A stretch of 11,751 nt of DNA from JAAXZI01 sp045863575 (GCA_045863575.1 BTUC01000230.1:1-11751); one strand, 5' to 3'. Shown: positions 1 through 7,887, numbered from the stretch's first letter. Notes: a model not told the origin generated them from the letters alone. A program made the numbers and translations.

Positions 1-2749
1 GCCCGAAGTCTGAGAGATCCACATCAAAATCGCCATCGAAATCAGCCGGTACCGGCAGCGGGCAACCCAGTCCGTCGACGACGAGCCCGGCCATCGTATC
101 CGCGCAGGCATCACACGCATCGCCCACGCCGTCACCGTCGGCATCCTCCTGGTTCGGGTTGATCTCACGCGGACAGTTGTCGTCCACGTCCCCCTGCCCA
201 TCGTCGTCATCATCCGGATCGCAGACGTCACCCAAGGAATCCTCGTCCAGGTTTGCCTGGTCCGCGTTGGTCACGTCCGGGCAGTTGTCGCAGGCATCGC
301 CCCACCGGTCCTCATCCCTGTTGGCCTGATCAGGGTTCTGCACCTCCAGGCAGTTGTCCTCATGGTCATAGAGACCATCACCATCCGAGTCTTCCGGTGG
401 AAATACAGGGGCTGAAGACAGGACCCAAACGGCATCGTAGGAGTCCGCTTCGCCGGTCAGCCCCCGATGCCCGTTGTTGCCCGACAGGCTGCTGTCCACC
501 ATCTGCTGCTGGCTGCACCCGCCGTACAGTTTCCAGTAGCCGATCAGACCGGGCTCATCAGCGGACAGACCGACAGTCCTTGTGGCGGCGATCTGCTGCT
601 GCGTCCGGGGAACCGACCAGAGCCGGACCTCATCCACGATACCCGGCACGGCCTGTTCCACCGAGTGTCGGGCCCCGACCACGATCGGGCCTGGATGCGT
701 GATGTTCATGGGCAGCAGGGTCAGCGTATTCGTTCCGCGCAGCTCTCCATCCACGTAAATGAAGATGTTGTTGCCTTCGCGCACCCCCGCGACGTGATGC
801 CAGAGACCATCGGCGTAGGACACGCCGGCAGGCGACAGCACCGCCGTCTCGTTGTGAAGCTGCTGGGGGATCTCGATGCCGAAGCTGAGGGAGCCGTCCT
901 CGATCACCTGAAGGAAGAACCCATGCTCGCCGGAGCCGGAGTCGATCCGCTTGTCCAGGATGAACCCATTGCCTGCGGCCGTGAACCATGCCTCGACCGT
1001 GAAGTCGCCGTCGCCGAAGTGATAGGCCGGGCAATCAGGGATCCGGGCATGGCTGGAGTATCCATTAAACAGCAGCGCGCTCTCAACCGGCGGACCACCC
1101 TGGCAGGCGTCGCCGACGCCGTTTTCGTCCAGATCGCACTGGGCCGGATCAGGCGTTACGGGGCAATCATCACACACGTCGCCGACGCCGTCCTCATCAA
1201 CGTCGGCCTGATCGGGGTTGGGGATAGAGGGGCAATTGTCGCACGCGCTGATCCGGCCGTCCTGATCGTGGTCCGGTTCACATTCGTCGGGAATCGCGCT
1301 GTTGTCGCAGTCCTCGCTGCTGCCCTGGGCGATATCGTAGTCGTCGGGTGTCAGGTTCTCATTACAATCCGGATCGCACACGTCGGGAATGCCGTTCTGG
1401 TTGACATCGGCCTGAGCGCCTGATTCGAGTTCACACTCGTCAAGCACGAAGTTTCCATTGCAGTCTCCCACCGCCCGGTAGGAGATGCTGACGGCCACGT
1501 AGGAACCTGCGGAGCACTCGAACGCGCCGACGTTTCCGGCGGCGTACAGGTACACCTGTAGACGCTCATTCAGGATGGCACTGTTGAGCGTGTCTGCCGG
1601 AATGGTGAACTGTATTACGTCAGGCTGACTTGGGCAAAAGTGGCCCGAGGTTGAGAAGAAGGTTCCCAGCAGGAATCCGTTGCCGAGGTAGGCGTACATG
1701 TACTCAGCCTGGCATGGTGGATAGTTGACCTCCAGATCTGCTCGGGCCTCAATCCGCATGGTGACGTTGCTGCCCGCGCGGGGGGGATAAAGCACCTCGA
1801 ATATCTGCGGTACTTCCCCACCGAACGGGGCCATCTGCCCGGACGTGAACGCAATCTGGGTGCCGTCCTCGCACAGATCGAGCTCGCCGTTATCGTTGCA
1901 GTCCTCCTGCGACTCGCACTCATCCGGCACCTGGCTGTGGTTGCAGTCCTGGCTGGTGCCAGTATAGAGATCGCAGATGTCCAGAGTGCCGTTGCTGTTG
2001 CAGTCCTCCTGGGGCTCGCACTCGTCCGGCGATCCATTGAGGTTACAGTCCGCACTGGTGCCCGAGCTGATGTCGCAGGCGTCTGGAACCTGGTTCTCAT
2101 TGCAGTCACTCTGGCAGTCCATGCACGCCGGGCCAGTCAACATCATCGCGTAACTGCCGGTAGCTCCGCTGAAGCCGGCGATACGGATCCAGTACGTTTC
2201 GCCCGCGGTTACGGACAGGGTGATGATCGAGTCCAGACCGCAGTCGATCGAATCGTCGTTGCACGCAAGCTGCTTCTCCATCGTGCCGGGGCAGCCCGAA
2301 TGGATAGACAAAGCGGTGTCATAGCTTGAACCACAAAGCGATACCGTCAGGTCGCCGGATTCAGCCGGTTGGTAGCGATACCATACATCCGGGCTGCTCA
2401 TCGAGGCCGCACAACTCGCCGAGCCGTCATTCGTCACGCCGAGTGTGGTTCCCGTGTACTGCCGACCTGGACCCACCGGTGCGGCGTCGGTGCAGGCGTC
2501 GACGCCGTACGCGGGTCGGGGAAAGAGCAGATCGCACGTGTCCGGCACCGCGTTGTGATTGCAGTCCGGACTCTCCCCGCAACCCGGAACATCGCATGCA
2601 CCACCCGGCGCTCCGCAGGACAGGTCGCAGGCATCGGGGATCCCGTTGCCGTCACAATCCTGCGCCGGCAGGGACGAGGTCATGACCAATAAACTCAGAG
2701 TTATGGTTATTCCCAATGAGAGCGGATGTACCCGAAGCGCCGGTTGCAT
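1..2749 (-). CDS. Secreted multidomain protein: PPC-like, DCNxNGxPDxC repeats, LamG-like and thrombospondin type 3-like repeats (3' end off the window)
   Basis: The minus-strand frame is open from an ATG at 2749 to the left edge, giving 916 codons with no stop, so the C-terminus is missing. A GAGG ribosome site (2757-2760) lies 7 nt upstream. Residues 1-32 look like a signal peptide: a hydrophobic stretch ending in SSLPAQD. In order, I see a pre-peptidase C-terminal (PPC)-like beta domain at about 84-208; Cys/Asp/Asn repeats of the type DCNENQVPDACD at about 209-291; a beta-rich domain I do not recognise at about 296-423; more repeats at about 425-548; a LamG/concanavalin-like domain at about 552-780, with the DGLWHHVAGV and IYVDGEL signatures; and thrombospondin type 3-like repeats (DSDGDGLYDHEDNC, DADGDGVGDACD) at about 784-900. 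The visible end, DFDGDFDVDLSDFG, resembles the start of a dockerin/EF-hand-like tail common in planctomycete surface proteins. The acidic repeats probably bind calcium. Its ligand is unknown; no catalytic motif is visible. Confidence 0.85.
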   Translation of the reverse strand, partial: MQPALRVHPLSLGITITLSLLVMTSSLPAQDCDGNGIPDACDLSCGAPGGACDVPGCGESPDCNHNAVPDTCDLLFPRPAYGVDACTDAAPVGPGRQYTGTTLGVTNDGSASCAASMSSPDVWYRYQPAESGDLTVSLCGSSYDTALSIHSGCPGTMEKQLACNDDSIDCGLDSIITLSVTAGETYWIRIAGFSGATGSYAMMLTGPACMDCQSDCNENQVPDACDISSGTSADCNLNGSPDECEPQEDCNSNGTLDICDLYTGTSQDCNHSQVPDECESQEDCNDNGELDLCEDGTQIAFTSGQMAPFGGEVPQIFEVLYPPRAGSNVTMRIEARADLEVNYPPCQAEYMYAYLGNGFLLGTFFSTSGHFCPSQPDVIQFTIPADTLNSAILNERLQVYLYAAGNVGAFECSAGSYVAVSISYRAVGDCNGNFVLDECELESGAQADVNQNGIPDVCDPDCNENLTPDDYDIAQGSSEDCDNSAIPDECEPDHDQDGRISACDNCPSIPNPDQADVDEDGVGDVCDDCPVTPDPAQCDLDENGVGDACQGGPPVESALLFNGYSSHARIPDCPAYHFGDGDFTVEAWFTAAGNGFILDKRIDSGSGEHGFFLQVIEDGSLSFGIEIPQQLHNETAVLSPAGVSYADGLWHHVAGVREGNNIFIYVDGELRGTNTLTLLPMNITHPGPIVVGARHSVEQAVPGIVDEVRLWSVPRTQQQIAATRTVGLSADEPGLIGYWKLYGGCSQQQMVDSSLSGNNGHRGLTGEADSYDAVWVLSSAPVFPPEDSDGDGLYDHEDNCLEVQNPDQANRDEDRWGDACDNCPDVTNADQANLDEDSLGDVCDPDDDDDGQGDVDDNCPREINPNQEDADGDGVGDACDACADTMAGLVVDGLGCPLPVPADFDGDFDVDLSDFG

Positions 2750-2884
2750 GGTGGATCCTCACGACAGGTTGGAGGGCTCACTCGGTAGCTACGCTATATC
2801 CCTATTCCTTAGCAGGAACGTCTACATTACAGATGCCAGCCGCGGCGGGACGTTACGAGACGATTGAAGGAAAGCCCCGGCGTC

Positions 2885-2926
2885 AGCGGCCCGGACCACC
2901 TGCCCGGGAACTCCAGGCCGGCCGCT
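2885..2926 (-). terminator. GC-rich inverted repeat downstream of the dehydrogenase
   Basis: A perfect 7-bp inverted repeat (AGCGGCC at 2885-2891, GGCCGCT at 2920-2926) encloses and partly overlaps a 5-bp one (CCCGG at 2890-2894, CCGGG at 2904-2908). It starts 32 nt past the dehydrogenase stop in the 208-bp gap before the secreted-protein gene. There is no U-tract, so a terminator role is only a guess. The rest of the gap holds an 8-bp palindrome GTAGCTAC (2785-2792) and presumably the secreted-protein promoter, which I cannot place. Confidence 0.25.
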
Positions 2927-2957
2927 ACAGACGCGGCAGTTGCCAACCGGAAGGTCA

Positions 2958-4069
2958 TCAGGTCGGGAGAAGCTTGAAGGCCACCTTCAGCGCGCTGCCA
3001 TCACCCGCCAACCGAAAAGCCTGCTGGTGATGGGCCAGCGTCAGGCGAGCGGTGATGAGCGGTGAAGGGTCGATCCGTCCGGAGGCCACCAGCGCCAGTG
3101 CCTCAGCGAAGTCGCGCCGACGCGATTCCGAAGCCCCAGTGACGCGGATCTGCTTGTAGTGGATGGAGTTAGGATCAATGCAGGTGGACGCGCCGACGTC
3201 GAATCCGGCGAACAGGCTCACTTTTCCCATCTTCCGCACCGCATGGAAGGCCAGCCCGACGAGATCGGTCACCCCCACCGCCAGAATCGCCGCATCGAAC
3301 TGTCCCTCGGCTTGAAACTCCTCAGGCGACGATACTTCGTCGGCGCCCAGCCTTGTGGCGAATTCTCGTCTGTGGTGACGAGGCTCTACCACGGTGACAC
3401 GATACCGGGGTGCCCTGGGCCCGGGAGCATCCGCGCCCACCCCTGAAACTTGGCCGGACGCCGCTCGGGCCAGCATGAGGTGCATCAATCCGATCGGCCC
3501 GGCGCCAAAAATGACCAGCTCATGAATGCGCCCCTCGNNNNNNNNNNGGCGGCGTCATAGAGCCCCATTTCGCGTTGCCCGTTGATGCAACACCCCATGG
3601 GCTCTACCAAGGCGGCGGCTTCGAGAGGCAAGTGATCGGGTACCCGGAAGAGATTCCCGCGAGCCACGGCATGGGCGGGAATGAGCATGTACTCGGCAAA
3701 GGATCCGTCCGTTCCATACCCCAGCGTTACCCGCGTTTCGCAGAGGTTTTCGCGGTCCGCGTGGCAGAATTCGCAGGCACCACAGGAGACTACCGGATGG
3801 ACGGCCACGCGGTCCCCCGGCGAGAAAGCGGAAACGGCTGGCCCGACCTCGGCCACCGTCCCGGCACACTCGTGGCCAATTGGATGGCCACGGCGCACCT
3901 CGCGCGTCTTTCGGCCAGTGAAGATGCGGACGTCAGTACCGCAGATGGGGGCATCGTGAACCCGGACGAGCACCTCCCCCGCCGCCGGTCGAGGCCGCGG
4001 CATCCGGCGCAGGACCATCTGGCCGGGCTCCTCGAAGATCAGCGCTTCCATCGACTCATCTTTTTGCAT
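2958..4069 (-). CDS. Zinc-dependent medium-chain alcohol/polyol dehydrogenase, interrupted by an assembly gap
   Basis: This is an NAD(P)-dependent, zinc-containing dehydrogenase of the sorbitol/threonine dehydrogenase type, expected to oxidise a secondary alcohol in the cytoplasm. The N-terminal 174 codons contain ICGTD (Cys43, catalytic zinc), the GHE signature (His66, Glu67) and the structural-zinc cysteines C96, C99, C102 and C110. After the Ns, the frame resumes with the Rossmann motif VIFGAGPIGLMH (about 3515-3480) and runs to a TGA at 2958-2960, giving roughly 370 residues in all, normal for the family. The two halves are in different frames across the ten Ns; a real gap length of 2 modulo 3 would join them. 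A stretch of about 18 residues rich in Gly, Ala and Pro (about 3404-3466) separates the first helix from the next strand (RVTVVEP), where relatives are usually shorter. Neither ATG (4069, or codon 7 at 4051, giving MEALIFEEPG) has a strong ribosome site. The substrate cannot be told. Confidence 0.85.
3538..3547. other. Assembly gap (10 Ns) inside the dehydrogenase gene
   Basis: Ten undetermined bases. The reading frame ends exactly on a codon at 3548, and the frame that resumes has its first full codon at 3536-3534. The true missing length should therefore be 2 modulo 3 (for example 8 or 11), not 10, if the gene is intact. Confidence 0.95.
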
Positions 4070-4188
4070 GACAGCATTTTACAGCCGCTGAACCAGTTGC
4101 CAACCGACTGCTCTTCGTCGCGGGAATGGGGACTGCAAAATGGGCAGACCGACCGATCGCTGACTAGAATGGCCACGGTCTTGGCGCA

Positions 4189-4207
4189 GGGGCTCACGGG
4201 TAGCCCC
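4189..4207 (+). promoter_or_regulatory. Perfect hairpin in the peroxiredoxin upstream region
   Basis: GGGGCT (4189-4194) and AGCCCC (4202-4207) form a 6-bp stem with a 7-nt loop, 57 nt before the peroxiredoxin start and within the divergent promoter region shared with the dehydrogenase. A TAGAAT at 4165-4170 could be a -10 box, but no matching -35 is visible. An operator or leader structure is possible and unproven. Confidence 0.25.
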
Positions 4208-4250
4208 ATGACCAGAAAATCAGGCTGCTTCAAGATTTACGTTTTGAGTC

Positions 4251-4256
4251 AAGGAG
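4251..4256 (+). promoter_or_regulatory. Ribosome binding site fixing the peroxiredoxin start
   Basis: AAGGAG, 8 nt before the ATG at 4265. It selects this start although the same frame stays open far upstream over the divergent dehydrogenase. Confidence 0.85.
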
Positions 4257-4264
4257 AACTGCGC

Positions 4265-4894
4265 ATGAGCGAGCAATGCTGCCCTACGCTTCAAGTCGGT
4301 GAGCCGGCCCCCGCCTTCAAAGGCACGGCCGTCGTCGGTTCCCAGTTCGTCCAGCTCTCGTACGAGAACGGCACGCTCATGCTGGGCGATGAGAAGATCA
4401 CCGGCAAGTACGTCGTGCTTTTCTTTTACCCGCTGGATTTCACCTTCGTCTGCCCGACCGAAATCATCGCCTTCAGCGACCGGTTGGATGAGTTCGAGAA
4501 ACTCGGGGCCAAGGTCATCGGCGCCTCGGTGGACAGCCAGTACACCCACCTCGCCTGGAAGAACATGCCGCGCAACAAGGGTGGTCTGGGCGAGATCCGC
4601 TATCCGCTGCTTTCCGACCTGAACAAGGAGGTCTGCTGCGACTATGGCATCTGCCTGGAGGGCGGCGTGGCGGCTCGCGGCACCTTCATTATCGACGATA
4701 AGGGCATTCTCCAGAGCTACACGGTCAACAATCTCGGCGTGGGCCGGAGCGTGGACGAGACGCTGCGGCTGATCCAGGGCTACCAGTACGTCGCCGAGCA
4801 CGGCGAAGTCTGCCCCGCCAACTGGAAACCCGGTGAAAAAACCATGAAGCCGGATCCCACCGGCTCGCAGGACTATTTCAAGACGGTGAAGTAA
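4265..4894 (+). CDS. Typical 2-Cys peroxiredoxin (Prx1/AhpC group)
   Basis: A 209-residue thiol peroxidase that reduces hydrogen peroxide and organic peroxides, normally recycled by thioredoxin or AhpF-type reductases. The peroxidatic Cys63 lies in DFTFVCPTE and the resolving Cys183 in GEVCPANW, so it should act as a head-to-tail dimer, often assembled into decamers. The conserved active-site arginine is probably the one in AARGTF. It also carries a GGLG motif (NKGGLGEIRYP) and a C-terminal YF motif (GSQDYFKTVK), the pair associated with peroxidases that are readily hyperoxidised. An extra Cys pair (C5, C6) at the N-terminus and CC in KEVCCDYG are visible. Length is normal for the family. The start is fixed by a strong AAGGAG. 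It is divergent from the dehydrogenase with a 195-bp gap, and no reductase or sulfiredoxin gene is nearby. Family assignment is firm. Confidence 0.96.
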   Translation: MSEQCCPTLQVGEPAPAFKGTAVVGSQFVQLSYENGTLMLGDEKITGKYVVLFFYPLDFTFVCPTEIIAFSDRLDEFEKLGAKVIGASVDSQYTHLAWKNMPRNKGGLGEIRYPLLSDLNKEVCCDYGICLEGGVAARGTFIIDDKGILQSYTVNNLGVGRSVDETLRLIQGYQYVAEHGEVCPANWKPGEKTMKPDPTGSQDYFKTVK

Positions 4895-4910
4895 ACGCGC
4901 CGCCCGGGCC

Positions 4911-4931
4911 CTCTGCAGGCAGAGCGCTTTA
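4911..4931 (+). terminator. Weak hairpin after the peroxiredoxin gene
   Basis: CTCTGC (4911-4916) and GCAGAG (4919-4924) are separated by 2 nt, so effectively a 5-bp stem with a 4-nt loop, followed by a short CGCTTTAA. It begins 17 nt past the stop codon. The stem is short and the T-run minimal, so this is a weak terminator candidate. Confidence 0.3.
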
Positions 4932-4975
4932 ACCCGATTGATGTACGTCGGTCTTGACGCCGGTCCCAGTTGGGC

Positions 4976-5095
4976 GTGTGCCACTGCTCTGTGACTGTGA
5001 GCAGTGCTGGGAACAGGAGGAAGCGCTCGTGTTACCCAACACTGCTGACCCGCCTTCGCGAGCGGCGTCGGCGCGGCAAGCACAGCAGGGCACAC
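4976..5095 (+). repeat. MITE-like dispersed repeat, copy A (120 bp)
   Basis: A non-coding element bounded by a perfect 7-bp terminal inverted repeat, GTGTGCC (4976-4982) and GGCACAC (5089-5095). Inside are an 8-bp stem-loop, CACTGCTC (4982-4989) with GAGCAGTG (4999-5006), and a second short hairpin CCGC/GCGG around the TTCGCGA core. The same element is found inverted at 7929-8045, with an identical 26-base core (5038-5063 here, 7963-7988 there). No transposase is encoded and no clear target-site duplication flanks it. The structure fits a small non-autonomous mobile element or a dispersed palindromic repeat family. Confidence 0.8.
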
Positions 5096-5125
5096 TGGTG
5101 GTCGGGCGGTCTCCGGGCCTTCCGC

Positions 5126-5229
5126 GCGAGCGGGTTTTTAACGGGCTTCTCTTACCGGCTTCAGCCAAGCGCCAGCTTACCTGGGCTTTCGCGGACCTGC
5201 ACCCACCCGCTTTTTCAACGCCCGCTCGC
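5126..5229. repeat. 104-bp segment bounded by a 9-bp perfect inverted repeat
   Basis: GCGAGCGGG (5126-5134) and CCCGCTCGC (5221-5229) are exact reverse complements. Both ends also contain a T5 run next to an AACG (TTTTTAACG at 5135-5143, TTTTTCAACG at 5211-5220), repeated in the same orientation. Together with copy A of the repeat, this fills most of the 368-bp gene-free stretch 4895-5262, where I see no convincing gene. It could be a second small element or a chance structure in GC-rich DNA; only one copy is present. Confidence 0.4.
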
Positions 5230-5262
5230 CAGAGCATGCTGATGCTTTTATGATGATCGGCT

Positions 5263-6969
5263 ATGCCGCAGCGTCCGACACTGACCGATCGCCTCGTGTG
5301 CCTGGCCGCCGACTGGCACGCCCGCCGGGTGTACAGCGCGTTCCGGGCCGCTACGCGCCGGGCAACGGCCATCCAGGAAAGGACCCTTCTCTCCAAGATC
5401 CGCCGCAATGCGGCCAGCGATTTCGGACGCCGCTTCGGCTTTGATGCGATTCGCTGTGCGGACGACTTTGTGCGCCGGGTACCCGTCCTCGGATATGAGG
5501 ACCATCAGCCGTACATCGAGCGAGTCAAATCCGGTGAGAGCTCCGCACTTTTCGGGCCGCGCGAGCGGATCCATATGTTCGCCCTCACCAGCGGCACCAC
5601 GGATTCACCGAAGTACATCCCCGTAACGGAGAGCTTCCTCCGCGAGTACCGCGCGGGCTGGAATGCCTTCGGGATCAAGGCGCTGCTCGATCACCCGGGC
5701 ACGATGCTCCGACCCATCCTGCAGGTCACCTCGCGGATGGATGAATCGAAGACGACAGCCGGGATCCCCTGCGGGGCGATCACCGGACTGATGGCCGCCA
5801 CCCAGAAACGGCTGGTGCGCAAGTACTACGTGACGCCGCCGTGCATCGCCCGCATCGACGACGCTTCCGCGAAGTACTACACGGTGATGCGGCTGGGGGT
5901 AGCGGCCGACGTGGCCTTCATGATCACCGCCAGCCCGGCCACCCAGCTCAAGCTGGCCCGGACGGCCGACCGGCAGCGCGAGCAGATCATCCGCGACGTG
6001 CACGATGGCACGCTGTGGGACGGCATCGATGTACCCTCAGATATTCGCGCTGAGCTGCGCCCACGTCTGCGCCCCGACCGACCCACGGCCAGACGGTTGG
6101 AAGCGCTGGCCAGCGAGCACGGTCGTCTGCTGCCGAAGCACTACTGGCGACTGGGCTTCCTGGCCAACTGGATCGGCGGCACCATGGGCCTGTACCTGCG
6201 AGATTTCCCCGAATACTTCGGCGAAGTGCCGGTTCGCGACATCGGGCTTTTGGCCAGCGAAGGACGCGTGTGTATTCCCATCGAGGATGGCTCACCGGCG
6301 GGCATTCTCGATGTCTCCAGCCACTTCTTCGAGTTCGTACCCCGGGATGAGATCGAAGCCGCCTCCCCCACCGCATTGCGCTGCCATCAGCTCGAGGCGG
6401 GCCAGGAGTACTTCATTCTACTTACAACCTCTTCTGGCCTCTATCGTTACAACCTGGGCGACCTGGTGCGGGTAGTGGATTACGCCGACGAAGCGCCGAT
6501 CGTCGAATTCCTGAGCAAGGGGGCCCACACGTGTTCGCTGGCCGGTGAGAAGCTCACCGAGCACCAGGTGGTGCTGGCCATGCAGGCCACGGCGCAGATT
6601 CTTGCACTACCGGTGGCGCCCTTTGTCCTGGCTCCCATCTGGGACAGTCCGCCCGTCTACCGGCTGCACATCGAATCGAGTGTAGCCGGGGACAAACGCG
6701 GGATGAACGGTGCGGGCGTGGCCGCCGAGTTCGACCGGCAGCTTCAGATCGTCAATATGGAATACGCGTCGCGCCGACGCAGCGAGCGGCTCGGAGCCAT
6801 CCGTGCCAACCTTCTGCCTGTGGGGTTCTTCGCCCAATGGGATCAGCAGCGGGCCGAACAGCATCGCCGCGGCAACGAACAATACAAGCACCCCTACCTC
6901 TTCGCGTCCCCCGGCGAGGATGCGGACTTCCCCAAAGACGCCGCGACACACCTGAGCCCAAGCTGTTGA
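5263..6969 (+). CDS. Bacterial GH3-family protein (acyl-adenylate/amido synthetase-like)
   Basis: A 568-residue member of the GH3 branch of the ANL adenylating superfamily. Plant GH3 enzymes adenylate carboxylic acids such as indole-acetate or jasmonate and join them to amino acids; bacterial members are mostly uncharacterised. Visible ATP-site motifs: TSGTTDSPKYIP (from residue 109, the phosphate-binding loop), ASEGRV (331-336) and LYRYNLGDLVRV (393-404, with Asp400 in the position of the conserved ANL aspartate). Another GH3-type block is WIGGTMGLY. No signal peptide or membrane segment is visible, so it is probably cytoplasmic. The ATG at 5263 lacks an obvious Shine-Dalgarno sequence, so the exact start is less sure. 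The gene is convergent with the alpha/beta hydrolase, the two stop codons being separated by 87 bp, and lies between inverted copies of the MITE-like repeat. The acid and amine substrates cannot be inferred. Confidence 0.9.
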   Translation: MPQRPTLTDRLVCLAADWHARRVYSAFRAATRRATAIQERTLLSKIRRNAASDFGRRFGFDAIRCADDFVRRVPVLGYEDHQPYIERVKSGESSALFGPRERIHMFALTSGTTDSPKYIPVTESFLREYRAGWNAFGIKALLDHPGTMLRPILQVTSRMDESKTTAGIPCGAITGLMAATQKRLVRKYYVTPPCIARIDDASAKYYTVMRLGVAADVAFMITASPATQLKLARTADRQREQIIRDVHDGTLWDGIDVPSDIRAELRPRLRPDRPTARRLEALASEHGRLLPKHYWRLGFLANWIGGTMGLYLRDFPEYFGEVPVRDIGLLASEGRVCIPIEDGSPAGILDVSSHFFEFVPRDEIEAASPTALRCHQLEAGQEYFILLTTSSGLYRYNLGDLVRVVDYADEAPIVEFLSKGAHTCSLAGEKLTEHQVVLAMQATAQILALPVAPFVLAPIWDSPPVYRLHIESSVAGDKRGMNGAGVAAEFDRQLQIVNMEYASRRRSERLGAIRANLLPVGFFAQWDQQRAEQHRRGNEQYKHPYLFASPGEDADFPKDAATHLSPSC

Positions 6970-7056
6970 AACAACCGCAGATTTCAAAGATGGCACGGAT
7001 GAAAGATTGACCCGGTCGTATGAGCTGACGGCAACCAGGCTCGTTGGCCCAGACGC

Positions 7057-7875
7057 TTACAGCGCCCCCCGGTTAAAATGCTTGACCAGGAATGTGCTGA
7101 TCGTGTTCTGCACGTCGATCGTGTGCTGCTCGCAGCTGATTGATTTGGAGGTGATCTCGAGCAATTGAGCACCGGGAATAGCATCGGCCAGCATCTTGCC
7201 GAGAGCAGCGGGGTGAACCGGGTCGCGCGCGTTGACCATCACCAGCGTCGGCACGGTAATGGATTCAAGTTCTTTGAGGCTCCGGCAGGGAGCGTCGGGC
7301 GGGATACGCTCGAGCTTGATCACCGTCTCTTCGGCCCGTGGATTCTCGAACTGCCGCAGGAGCGAGTTGGCGACATCCGGGGCCGCACGTGCGACTTCCT
7401 CGAGCTCCGGCGAATTCCGAAAGACCTCCTGACCCTCGCGAGCCCCATGGCGGCGGATCAGTCCGGCCATGAACGCCGTCATCTGCACGTTCTGGGCCAG
7501 CGGTTGGTGGGTCCAGGCCGGCCGCGAAAGCACCAGCCCGGCCGTGCGCTGCGGATAACGCAGGCAAAAGTTGAGGGCTACCCCCGCGCCCATAGAGATG
7601 CCCCCAACCACCGCTCTTGAAACCCCGAGATCATCGAGAAAGGCGGCCAGATCATCGGCAAAACTCGCGAAGCTGATCTTGTCCGGCGGGCCCACGGGCC
7701 GCGTCTCTCCGTGGGCACGGCAGTCAAACGCCAGCAACCGCACGCCGTCCGGCGGCGAGAAAAGCCCGAACGGCTGGTTCACGTCGCCACCCAGGCCGTG
7801 CTGGAACACAAAAGGAACGCCCGTTCCCGCATCGAGATAGTTGAAACTCAAACCGTCGTGCTGGAATGAGGGCAA
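7057..7875 (-). CDS. Alpha/beta hydrolase fold protein
   Basis: A 272-residue single-domain hydrolase. The nucleophile elbow is GGISMGAG with Ser94, the oxyanion-hole motif is HGLGG (26-30), and DCRAHGETR (51-59) is the usual block after strand 4. Candidate triad partners are Asp218 in NARDPVHP and His251 in CEQHTIDV. The overall shape resembles 3-oxoadipate enol-lactonase or esterase-like members, but the family is too broad for a substrate call. No signal peptide is seen, so it is probably cytoplasmic. The start is TTG at 7875, chosen because AAGGAG sits 6 nt upstream and the first residues (FQHDGLSFNYLDAG) match the family start. It is transcribed in the same direction as the TIM-barrel gene but separated from it by 216 bp holding repeat copy B, so co-transcription is uncertain. 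It converges on the GH3 gene; hydrolysis of a GH3-type conjugate is an attractive but unsupported idea. Confidence 0.9.
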   Translation of the reverse strand: MPSFQHDGLSFNYLDAGTGVPFVFQHGLGGDVNQPFGLFSPPDGVRLLAFDCRAHGETRPVGPPDKISFASFADDLAAFLDDLGVSRAVVGGISMGAGVALNFCLRYPQRTAGLVLSRPAWTHQPLAQNVQMTAFMAGLIRRHGAREGQEVFRNSPELEEVARAAPDVANSLLRQFENPRAEETVIKLERIPPDAPCRSLKELESITVPTLVMVNARDPVHPAALGKMLADAIPGAQLLEITSKSISCEQHTIDVQNTISTFLVKHFNRGAL

Positions 7876-7881
7876 TGCGTT

Positions 7882-7887
7882 CTCCTT
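7882..7887 (-). promoter_or_regulatory. Ribosome binding site fixing a TTG start for the hydrolase
   Basis: AAGGAG on the minus strand, 6 nt before the TTG at 7875. No ATG or GTG lies at suitable spacing, so translation very probably begins at TTG. Confidence 0.8.

Noticed and set aside
467..1423. A long plus-strand open frame antisense to the secreted protein
   Set aside because: The minus frame is open for 916 codons with a signal peptide and recognisable domains. The plus translation is low-complexity Val/Ala/Asp sequence mirroring the repeats.
50..1480. CRISPR or tandem DNA repeat array
   Set aside because: The recurrent GTCG/GACG and TCGCA patterns come from protein repeats rich in Asp, Cys and Asn. 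Spacing and sequence vary by codon and there are no constant direct repeats.
3575..4264. An N-terminal extension of the peroxiredoxin frame
   Set aside because: This stretch is antisense to the dehydrogenase. The peroxiredoxin family start at 4265 has a strong ribosome site.
4220..5095. A 291-codon minus-strand frame over the peroxiredoxin
   Set aside because: It is antisense to a firmly identified gene, and its first part is simply the translated MITE-like repeat.
7030..7049. Bidirectional terminator between the GH3 and hydrolase genes
   Set aside because: The GGCAAC/GTTGGCC stem has a bulge and no T-run on either strand.
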